In this document: positions 34,670 to 44,244 of the stretch, piece by piece
Numbering within the stretch: position 1 is the stretch's first letter
Layout of the letters: every line of letters begins with the position of its first letter
Source of the DNA: Luzula sylvatica
Taxonomy: Eukaryota; Streptophyta; Magnoliopsida; Poales; Juncaceae
Assembly: GCA_946800325.1 (NCBI GenBank)
Contig: OX326960.1
Location: 12,312,893 to 12,376,892, forward strand
Reading direction: 5' to 3'
Length of the DNA stretch: 64,000 bases
The notes under the pieces: model-generated
The model's input: the letters and a program-made list of their open reading frames with translations, nothing else
The model's database searches: none
Told to the model about the DNA's origin: nothing
Made by a program: the position numbers and the translations under genes

Positions 34670-36950
34670 CTTGTATGTCCCTCCAAAAACTTGAAATATC
34701 AAATATGTCCCTACAAAATTGTTAATATCAAATATATCCCTTTAAAACTCAACTTATATCAAATTGGTCTAAAATTAACTCATCTGTTAAACTTAACAGA
34801 ATATCAGTACAATTACCAATTTACCCCTAACCTATGAGCTACCATTACTTACCCTAAATCCTCTTCCTCTGGCGAGCTCCACTACTCCATGGCGAACAGT
34901 ATCCACCAAAACTCTTCTTCAACACGGAAAAGTTCATGGTGGCGGAACTCGTATGAACCTTTCTTGATGAACCACACTCTTCCACGGCGGTGCTCATGGA
35001 GAACAAGGGACAAAACTCTTCTGAACTTGGGGGCAAATCGAACCAATTACCATTTGAAACTCTCGAATTCAATTATAGCAGGTATCCTCTCTCGAATATG
35101 ATTCAGGTCTCGTCCCAAAAAATAACTTGCATTATCATGATTAGTTATTTACCTCCCTTGTCATGCCTCAAATAATTAGTACATATTTTGATTGGATTTA
35201 CTCAATTAGACTTTATTAGGTTCAATTAAAGTTTCAATTAGTCTGCATTATGTTTAATTAGAGCTGATTCAGATGGATTAAGTTCAATTATCTACTTATT
35301 CACGATTAATCCAGGTTTAGGCATAAAAAAGGTCGGCATTGCGCATTGGTACATGCTATCATATTCAAACAAGTAATTTTTAACCTCCATTCGATCAATT
35401 TGCAGTGGTAAGTTTACTAAAAACCCAAAATTGAGGTCTTAACTTTTGTATTTCGATATTTGATAGTATTTTTGTATTCTCAGTATTTCAGACTCGATTA
35501 ATAGAGGCAAATAATCCTAAGGTTCAGGAATATACTAGGGTACATACCTGTATCCACAAGGAGAGCTTCTAGTAGGTTAGAACTCATAAAAAAACCAATG
35601 TCGATTTCTTCTTGTGGTATTACAATCATTTTTTGTTTGTTTTGTTATTCTATTTATTTTTTGGAGCTATTTGTAAAATTGTTTCTTTTTTGTAGTGTAC
35701 GAGAAGTTGAAAAATAAAATGTAAGGTTTAGAAAGGCATGACAAATGGTTCTGAAGGATTGAAGTGTAATTTTGAGTTATTAGATAGCGAATTTTGCTTA
35801 AAGTTTGATTGTTATTTTTGTAATTTTGATTATTTATATCTGTACTTTTCATGCAAAGATGTTGAACTTTCTTATTGTAAGTGTTAGAAAGAATAGGTGG
35901 ATGTTCTTTTTGTCAAGTTAATAAATTCAAAAATCAAAATAATTGTGACAAATTTCCATTGCTATTAACATATTTTTGTTTTTACTCCCACAAGCATATT
36001 CAACTAAAATGTCAACTAAAATCTGTAAAGTCATAACATAGCATAGCATTATATTTATGATACATATTACATACTTCAAGATTTTTAATGTATCCATTGA
36101 AACTTATTTACATTCATTAGTTCACAACACACTTATTACTTCGCAACTAAAACAAATAATTAAGATAGAACATCCTAAACATAATTAACTAACATTCCCG
36201 TCCAGTTTAGTCGTCCTCTACTGCTCAGCCAGTTATTCATCCTATTTCTTCATTTCCTTTGATCATCAATACTGGAAAAAGTAGACAAATCAAAAGTTTA
36301 TTCAATTGATGCTAAATTGAGGAATTGAAGGGAAGGGGGAATTTATCATTTTAAGTACATCATCGTAAACTGGATGTCTTTGAACAATTTGATTTGCATT
36401 AATGAAGCACCGGAAGTTTGTCGAACATGAAAGGAGACGGTAACTACCACTCTATGATGGTCCAACATGTATAATTCACCATCTAGAAATACGAAAACAA
36501 AATATTCAATAATTTCTTATTAAATTTAAAAATAAAACCAAATCAATTTTTTGTATTTTAGTAAGCTCAATATGACAATCCACCCAATATTTTCAAATCA
36601 TGGCGAGTCAGCCAAGAGCATTATTTTTTTGTGTTACCATTCATCACACATTAGGGGTTGATTTGGGTTATTTAATTGCAAAAACATCAATAATTACTCT
36701 TAAATTAATCAAATTGAACTATTAGAAACATATTTTAGAATGATTAAGGTATAATTTGGCAATCGTGACAAAGTTAGGGGCTACATTTGGCTGATATTAG
36801 GGGCAGTCACTTTAAAATTATCCAAATTCAACAACGTACAGATGATTTGGAGGCAATTAGATAGACACACTCTATGGAATAAATTAGAAGTTGTGGTGAA
36901 CTTAAAAGAAATAACCAAGAATCAACATATTTGCACATCTTAACTGTTGA
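34670..36950. other. Helitron 5 interior, mostly non-coding
   Basis: Contains a GC-richer stretch at 34850-35100 with open frames on both strands (plus 34889-35101, minus 35072-34854) that I cannot assign, and otherwise AT-rich sequence. Runs of 'caaatatgtccct'-type phrases occur at 34680-34760 and again at 37330-37450. No intact gene is seen. Confidence 0.4.
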
Positions 36951-36954
36951 AAAT

Positions 36955-37100
36955 AGAACCTGTCGGTTTAGATTTTCTTCATTCAGCTCCGTCGTTTCTT
37001 GGCTTTTCTCTCTCAGCGGCATCTTGGCTTCTTAACTAATGGATCTGGTGGTAGTTTGCGGCTTCTCTCTCGTACAAAATTAGGGTTTTCGGTTATCTTT
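36955..37100 (-). other. Possible captured first exon near the Helitron 5 5' end
   Basis: On the minus strand an ATG at 37022 opens MPLREKSQETTELNEENLNR and then reaches a candidate GT donor at about 36959. A CCCTAATTTTG leader lies upstream at about 37080. The layout (leader, short exon, donor) repeats that of Helitrons 2 and 3. The protein is not recognised. Confidence 0.4.
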
Positions 37101-37555
37101 CTATGGCGCCCCATCTATCTCGCTTTACTTTTATCCAAGACGAATCTTTTGGACATGGCTGTTGGATATGGCTGGTTCCTATCATTATTGGGGTTAGAAA
37201 GGGTATTTTTGTCCTACAAATTTATAATTAGGAATTTAATTATAGTTAATAATTATAAGTTATGCTAGATTGGATGGTAATTTAACGGTTCGGGTATATT
37301 TGATATTATACTACTTTTAGATGGATATATTTGATAATTTTAAGTTTTGAAAGGATACATTTGTAAGTATTTTAGTTTTTAAAGGACAAATCTGATATTA
37401 ATAGTTTTAGAGGGACAAATTTGATATTTTAAAGTTTTGAAGGGACATACATGAAATTGCCCCACAAAACAAAATCAAATAGTAAAGAAACAGTAAAAAT
37501 AGACGTGGCCCAATATAGGAGGAGGGTAATGTTTAACATTATAAGTATTTAAAGA

Positions 37556-37677
37556 TGTCATATGCAACAAAAACTCAAAACCGCAACATTAGAAGAGAAA
37601 AATATAATGTTTCTGAAATATTTCCTCAAGTTCGACCTTTAATGTCCCATGTTTTTGGAAATTATGTCATTCAGAAA
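37556..37677 (+). pseudogene. PUM: Pumilio N-terminal repeat fragment
   Basis: Reads MQQKLKTATLEEKNIMF, then after a 1-bp deletion EIFPQVRPLMSHVFGNYVIQ, matching PUF repeats 1-2 (the family has QQKLETATTEEKN and VFGNYVIQK). A GT donor follows at 37678. It is the piece missing from the Pumilio half at 23875-26604 but lies 11 kb downstream of it, cut off on the left by Helitron 5 and on the right by a LINE. Confidence 0.75.
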
Positions 37678-37693
37678 GTAATATTTTTTTAAT

Positions 37694-37795
37694 AATGATA
37701 AAAGTTGATTTTTCCGTAAATTTCCTCAAATTTCCTTTTAAATTACCCTCTTATAGAAATATTTCTCCGTAATAATGATAAAAGTTGATTTTTCC
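37694..37795 (+). repeat. 25-bp direct repeat at the LINE 5' junction
   Basis: The stretch 'aataatgataaaagttga' plus 'tttttcc' occurs at about 37691 and again at 37769. The second copy is the start of the LINE reading frame (MIKVDFSK). The first copy has only this piece, followed by unrelated sequence. This suggests two overlapping 5'-truncated insertions or a template jump during LINE integration. Confidence 0.6.
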
Positions 37796-40279
37796 AAAGC
37801 TTTCGATAGTGTCTCATGGTCATTTTTGATCAAGCTTATGGAGATACGCGGGTTTCCGCCAAAATGGGTCTTATGGATACGACAACTATTAACCTCCTCG
37901 AGTTCGGCCGTGAGAGTGAATGGCAAATTGAGCTGCCCCTTCTTCCATCATCGTGGGCTTAGACAAGGAGACCCCCTTTCTCCGTTACTTTTTAATATCG
38001 TGACGGATGTGCTCCAAGCGATTCTAAGGAATATATCCATTATATTGAGAGGTTCGGCATCGTTGGCACCAAAAGCGCTCCAATACGCCGACGACACTAT
38101 AATTTTTGTCCAAGCGCACCCGGACAATCTTAAAATAGTTTCAAAGGCATTGGAATATTTCTCCGAAATAACGGGCTTGGGAATTAACAAACTCAAAAGC
38201 TCGTTTGTGCCGATCGCCGTACCAAATGAATACCACGAATTAATAGGTAATATTTTACAATGCCCCAAAAAATCGTTACCTATCAAATATCTCGGTCTTC
38301 CCTTGTCGGTGAGAAAACCGAGAAAAATTCATTTCCTACCCTTAATCAATAAAATGAACTCTCGTTTAGCCGCGTGGAAGGGGGAATTGCTTTCCTCCGG
38401 AGGGAGGTTAACGTTGGTACGAGCGGTCCTTGCGGCAACTCCCACCTATTTCATGCAAGGTTTTTCGTTGCCCTCTTGGGTGATAAAGGAGTTAGAGAAA
38501 ATTATGAGGTCATTTCTTTGGAGAGGAGATAAAATATGTAAAGGCGGTCATTGTCTCATTTCTTGGGACAAAGTGTGCTTACCTAAAAAAAATGGTGGTT
38601 TGGGTATTCACCACATTAAAACACAAAATGTCGCTTTATTATTAAAGGCACTAATTAAAATAGCTTTTCAACCCGATTCCGACTCGATTTGGGCAAACAC
38701 AATACAAGAAGTTTATGCCGCAAACTCTATCGATGAGCTAGCATCGATACCGAGTCAGTAGGGGTGTACGTAGACCGGGTTGGGCGGGTTCTTATCGAAA
38801 CTATAACCCAACCCACGTATAACGGGTTTTCATTTTTCCAACCCAACCCCACCCATGATACATATACAAATTTCGAAACCCAACATAACCGGGTTGGGCG
38901 GGTTGGGTGGGTTAGCCGGGTTTTTTTTTTTGCCGACTATATACTATAGAGATATGTATTCAATTATTCATTTGATTCAAAAAAAATATTCAATAAGAAC
39001 TATACTTTTTATTAGATCATCACAATTATTTTAACAAACACATGAATCACAATTGAGAAATAAATCTTAATTAATTAAACCATATAATATAACAAACACA
39101 CAATTATATGATACCACTTGTACTTGAATCATATAATGTAACATTAATTAAGTAAACTGGAATTCTTAAATTTGTAGTAAACTATGAATTTTACAAACAA
39201 ATTGTTGCAAAATAAATCTCCACATTCCTCTCGTGTGAAAAGATCTTGGTTGTCCCATGAAGAAATCGTCATATTCTTTTTTGTTTTATGTCTTATGAAG
39301 AAGTTTTTTTGTTGTTGGTTTGTTTATTGCGACTTCATTTACTTTCAACGTGATAGAAATAAAAGAAGAGTTTCATCATGTTATTGACTATTGAGTTCTG
39401 TTATGGACTTGTGGTTAGTAATTCCGTGGACTTGCGTTTGTGTCTTAAGTGGATTATTAATTGAAGTGAAGAGAAACTAAGTCTCATTTATGTTAAAACT
39501 AATGTAGAAGATAAATGTGATAATTAATTTTTAAGTTATTAGAAATATGAATAAGTTTTTCCTAATTAAATGTAAACTTGATAGTCTATGGGTCGGGTTG
39601 GGTTAATCCGGATTTTAAATTTCTAATACGTAACCCGACCCGCAAAGAATGGGTCGGTCCGGATCGGTCCGGGTCCCGACTCAACAATTTCGAAACCCGC
39701 AAAAACGGGTCGGTCCGGGTTGGGTTGGGCGGGTTGGGCGGATTGGAGAATTTTGTGTACACCCCTACGAGTCGGTATGCATCTTTCTTTATTAAGGATC
39801 TTTCTCAATTAATTCATTTTACTTCAATTTCATTACGCATGAATCCCAATACCTCACGGCCGGAATGGTTATGGACTCGAGATGGAATCTTCACAACCAA
39901 ATCCGCATATAATTTCTTGAGAGACCCCGGAGTAACCCAACCGTGGAACGTTCAACTATGGAGGATCAAGGCTCCGAGTAAAGTACGTTTTTTCGGTTGG
40001 CTAGCACTACACGATCGAATCCTAACGGCGGTAAACCTAGAGAAAAGAGGTTGGCCAAATAACGAAGGATGTGCGATTTGCGCGCAACATAGGGAAGATG
40101 TTAATCATCTACTACTTTCTTGCCCCTACGCAAGACAAGTGTGGAATGCCGTAGCCAATAATTTACAATTACCGCAACTTACCTTTCCGGCCCTTTTGTT
40201 GGAATTTTGGACCGAAAACAAGAAGAAAGGCGATAAATTATACAATTCCATGTGGAGCACAACTTGGTCCATGTCATAG
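37769..40279 (+). mobile_element. LINE ORF2 fragment (reverse transcriptase), split by a hAT element
   Basis: The frame 37775-38758 and its continuation 39768-40279 encode the C-terminal half of a plant non-LTR retrotransposon polyprotein. Motifs are VDFSKAFDSVSW (RT motif A), RGLRQGDPLSPLLFN (motif B), LQYADDTIIFV (YADD catalytic site) and LPIKYLGLPLS, then a zinc-binding region with CAICAQHREDVNHLLLSCPY. The endonuclease and the 5' RT part are missing, and the frame ends at 40279 before the usual C-terminal part. Removing the nested element restores an uninterrupted frame (ASIPS joined to RYASFFIK). The copy is dead by truncation but young enough to lack other stops. Confidence 0.92.
38759..39767. 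mobile_element. hAT-like non-autonomous transposon (1009 bp)
   Basis: Ends in inverted TAGGGGTGTAC and GTACACCCCTA and is flanked by an 8-bp target duplication with one mismatch (cgagtcag 38751-38758, cgagtcgg 39768-39775). The terminal 100-200 bp are rich in 'gggttgggcggg' repeats on one side and their counterparts on the other. The inside is AT-rich with no transposase. The short TIR starting TAGGGGTG and the 8-bp duplication fit the hAT superfamily. Confidence 0.9.
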
Positions 40280-42303
40280 ATATTATACATGCATAAGATA
40301 AGAGAGATAAGCCTAGCCTATTATACCTGGATTCCTCCACTTGTTGATCAAAATGATAGATTCGATACTTGGTCCTTGATATCAAAAGTAGCAGTGTGAG
40401 TGGCTATTCCATTTCTAGCTATAGATAGATTCATTTGTCCATTCCCGCTGTGCGTCCCTGCTCCCGAACTCAATCTTGCTTTGTCTGACGCAATTGTAGA
40501 GCTTTTTGGCCGATAATGTTAATGGATCGAGAAACTTCGATCTAGTTGTGCCATTGCAAGATCTTGTCTTAAAAGACCTTTTTGTAGTCTTCGTTGCCGT
40601 TCGCACGTGAAGACTTGGTTGTTGATGTTGCCACCGACCACCGTGGCCTAATTCGATTGTAGTCGTAGTGTTAACATTAAAAGATATGATTATAAATAAA
40701 ACGATTATACGTTGAATGAATATATAGTAGATGAGTAAATGAATTCGATTTAACAAATAAAACATCTAAATTAAACACATGTCATTTCGTTTTATTTGTT
40801 TGATTTATCACTAATTTGACATTATTATTTTCTTGAAATTCAGTCTATTATCTTATTGGGCAATATCATGTATGTCCTTACAAAAATCATAAATATCAAA
40901 TATGTCCCTTAAAAATAACAAATATCAAATTTATCCTCTTAAAACCAAAATAATGTCAAATATATCTATCTAAAACATAAAAAGTATCAAATTTAGACAA
41001 AAATTGTTAGTTTACCGTTAAATTTGTAAAATTAAGTCTAATTTAATCTTTCAAATTGTCCTAAGTTTATAAATAAAATGGTAATTGACTTAAATATCCC
41101 TTTCTTCCTCCAGAGACTACGTAACCATTTACATTTATGTTAATCCTTCTCTCCTGCTTTGCCATTTTTCTACTTTTTCCCTTCTAATTGTTTTCCTTTG
41201 TCTAACATTCCTTTACTAGTGATTCTCTCTTTATTTCTCCTTTTGCCACATTTTTGCCAAACTTTTTCAATTGACTTTGCCGAATGTAGAAGATTTTTCC
41301 ACAAAAGAATTTGAATATAGCTTGAAAATCATTTTATTTGTTTGAATCTAGAGTGCAGGTATTGGACCATTCAATCATATTCACGGCACATAGATATGAT
41401 ATTGTTTATATTATTTTTTTTCCATTTATATGATATTTGTTTATATTATTGTATTATTTTATTTCATTTCATGTGCCATTTCGTTATTTGAGAATGAAAA
41501 CTTGTATATAATAGCTACAACTATGTTGAAATCTAGATTTTATACATTTTTCAAATAAAACTAGAACTCTTCATAATTATTTCACTGTTATCATAAAACT
41601 CATCTCATTCAAATTCAAATTTTCTTCCAGATTAAGCCTAAAAAAATAAAATTTACAAGACAATCTTAAATAATTTAAATATAAACATATGATATACAAA
41701 CCAAAAAGTCTTGACTTACATACATTTTTCACCGAATTAACACCGAAGTGATAAATATGGAATAAGCCCTATACAAACTACAGATTACTTATGATAATTA
41801 TAGGAAAATTATTTAAGACAATTATTTAGTATATTTTATATTAGGAAATACATTTAAGGAAAATATATTTTTTTATATATTTACAAAAACAATTTCATGA
41901 CATAATATCTTATTGTATTTAAAATTTATTGGTTGTCAAATTTGTTATTCCTTATATAAAGGACCCTCATGTATTGTAATTAATAAGCACGAAATATTCA
42001 GATATATCTCTCTCAATTATTTTATAACAAAGTATAAATAAATTTTAATCATTAATTGACGTTATAAAAGCATTTCTTATTTCACAGACGGATCTTTCTC
42101 GGTCCCCATCAAATCCGGTTATGTCTCTGTGCAACCCAATATTTGATAAAATCTGGAATTACAATTTCGGGTCATACAACCCTGTAATCAAACTCCGAGT
42201 TCGCTTAAAAGACACGGAATTCCAATTCCGAAATTGATTTGCCTAAGTTGGTGCATCGTCGTTAAAACCTCTTTTCTATTCAAAGCATTCATCATTCGCA
42301 TAC

Positions 42304-42335
<32 letters not shown>

Positions 42336-42343
42336 GAGGAGAG
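40280..42343. other. Intergenic region before the HIR gene
   Basis: No gene recognised. A GC-richer block at 40420-40660 has an open frame on the minus strand (40765-40415) of 116 codons with no family resemblance. Sequence at 40855-41000 carries the 'atcaaatatgtcccttaaaa' phrase found in several repeats of the window. The rest is AT-rich. The last 300 bp should hold the HIR promoter. Confidence 0.4.
42301..42340 (+). repeat. GA microsatellite in the HIR 5' UTR
   Basis: A (GA)n run, 'cagagagagagagagag' and onward, lies directly before the HIR start codon at 42344. GA-rich leaders are common in plant genes and can bind BPC-type factors. That role is an inference. Confidence 0.7.
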
Positions 42344-43663
42344 ATGGGGGGATGCAATGCTTTGTGTTGTGCGTGCGTCGATCACGCCAGTGTAGGCGTG
42401 GTGGAAAAGTGGGGGCGATTTATGAATCTGGCGACGCCGGGTTTGCACTTCTTTAACCCGTTTCGCGGGGAGTGTCTCGCCGGCGTCCTCTCTACTCGCC
42501 TTTGCTCCCTTCAAGTCTGCGTCGAGACCAAAACCAAGGTTTCTCTCTCAATTTTATCGTGTATATTTGTACTGCTACAGTTAAAAGTATTTTACATGAG
42601 TGCTTTATCTGAGATTAAAATTCTGATAAAATTCAAGATCTTTTCTTTAGACTCGGTGATCGATGATTACTGATTACCATAAGATCCAAAATTCTCTTTT
42701 CATGGTTGCTCGTATTAACTCGATTAATCCGAACCTAAATCTTGATTTTTCTTGAAATAAAATATTTTTTCATTTTTCTTTCAAAAACAGGATAATGTAT
42801 TTGTGCAAATCGTATGCTCGACCCAATACCGAGTCATCAAAGAATTTGCTGACGATGCATACTACGAGCTCCAAAACCCCAAAGAACAAATTCGTTCGTA
42901 CGTGTTCGATGGTAAGTATCGCATTATCCAAATTTAATAATAATATTCATTTCACTAACAATCCTTATTTTCTCTCACTAGTGGTACGAGCTCTCGTACC
43001 AAGAATCGCACTCGACGAGCTTTTCGAACAAAAGGGTGACGTGGCCAAAGCCGTCCTCGACGAACTCGAAAAAGTAATGAGAGCATATGGATATAGCATC
43101 GAACAAATTCTAATGGTCGACATAATTCCTGACGAGTCCGTGCGAAAAGCAATGAACGAAATCAACGCAGGTAAATTAATTAATTAATTAAGTACTAAGG
43201 GTATTTTCGTAATTGTACTTATTCGAGTTTAAAACGCAGCGCATAGAATGCAACTAGCGAGTGTGTACAAAGGAGAAGCGGAGAAAATATTAATGGTGAA
43301 GAAAGCTGAGGGCGAAGCGGAGTCGAAACACCTCGCCGGCATCGGCGTGGCCAAGCAAAGGCAAGCCATCACTGACGGGCTCCGCGATAACGTCTTGAAT
43401 TTCTCGCATAACGTGTCGGGTAATTTATTTATTTATTTATTTATTAGGGTATTTTTGATATTCTGTTATGTGTGATGTTGGTTTTAGGTACGAGTGCGAA
43501 GGAGGTGATGGATTTGATAATGGTGACGCAATATTTTGACACGATAAAGGATTTGGGAGACTCATCGAGCAAGACAACGGTGTTCATACCGCACGGGCCT
43601 GGTCACGTCAGAGATATTACTGACCAGATTCGTAACGGGGTCATGGAGGCTAATTATGCGTAA
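42344..43663 (+). CDS. HIR: Hypersensitive-induced response (HIR) protein, SPFH/band-7 family
   Basis: HIR proteins are plasma-membrane SPFH scaffolds that oligomerise in microdomains and take part in immune cell death with NLR receptors. Five exons are read: 42344-42538, 42791-42911, 42982-43170, 43240-43419 and 43488-43663, giving 286 residues, the family's usual length. The start [13 protein letters not shown] offers Gly2 for myristoylation and nearby Cys for palmitoylation. Matching segments include [62 protein letters not shown] and [13 protein letters not shown]. The N-terminal third is more divergent than usual. All introns are GT-AG and no break was seen. Confidence 0.93.
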
Positions 43664-44244
43664 TGCTCTCGTTCATTCCTTGGATTTTTTTTGTGGAGTT
43701 GGATAAATGTTTTTTTTTTTTCTTTGAAATGGTTTGTTTGGTTGGTTTATTGTGATTTTTAATCTGGTATGATCTGGATATATATTTTAAGTAACAATAA
43801 TTAATTATTAATTATGTATTTCTTGTTGATTATCATGTTAATTAAGTGTGTTAATTATGGATGGGGATGCGGTGGTGAAATCTGGGGGCAACGTAAAATT
43901 TCCCTAATGAAATTATCCATCGTATGCAATTTTTTAAAATGATTTAACATTTTTGTAATGTAAAAGTAAACTAATAACCTAACAAAATGATCTGAGAAGT
44001 TGAGTAAAAAATTAAAATAAATTGACCATAACAGAAAACAAGTACTTGTTAATTGGGAATTAAATTTGTTAATGACCTCTTTTCAAAGTTGTCAATAACA
44101 AAAAAAAAACTGAATGTTCCTTTTTACAGTAATGACAAGCGTGAAGAATTTTCTACTACGAAACGAAAACAAGAAAGAGAAACAATTTACACGAAACCCA
44201 AAATTGAAGGAAGAATTTACAAGGAGTAAAAAGGAAAGGTAAAA
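43664..44244 (+). promoter_or_regulatory. HIR 3' flank and SEC1 copy C promoter region
   Basis: No gene. The part from about 43990 to 44244 is a diverged version of the sequence upstream of copies A and B ('gagaagttgag', 'cagaaaacaagtacttgtta', 'gaaggaagaatttac'), so it is the copy C promoter and leader. Confidence 0.55.

Larger units (their letters stand above)
29886..37555 (-). mobile_element. Helitron 5 (about 7.7 kb, non-autonomous)
   Basis: The minus-strand 3' end lies at the left: CTAGCGTTGCA preceded by A and followed by the palindrome CCCGCGCAATGCGCGGG (29897-29913). At the right, the complement begins TCTTTAAATACTTATAATG at 37555, nearly the same start as Helitron 2, followed by GGGCCACGTC. 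The base outside is T. No other Helitron terminus was seen between them, so I read one element. Contents from the 5' end: a short leader exon (36960-37030), gene-leader-like segments near 35000, 34550 and 33500, an open frame at 33134-33337, and a long TTCGTA repeat. Origin of the captured pieces was not recognised. Confidence 0.7.

Noticed and set aside
37948..38286. Minus-strand open frame of 112 codons
   Set aside because: Shadow of the LINE reverse-transcriptase frame.
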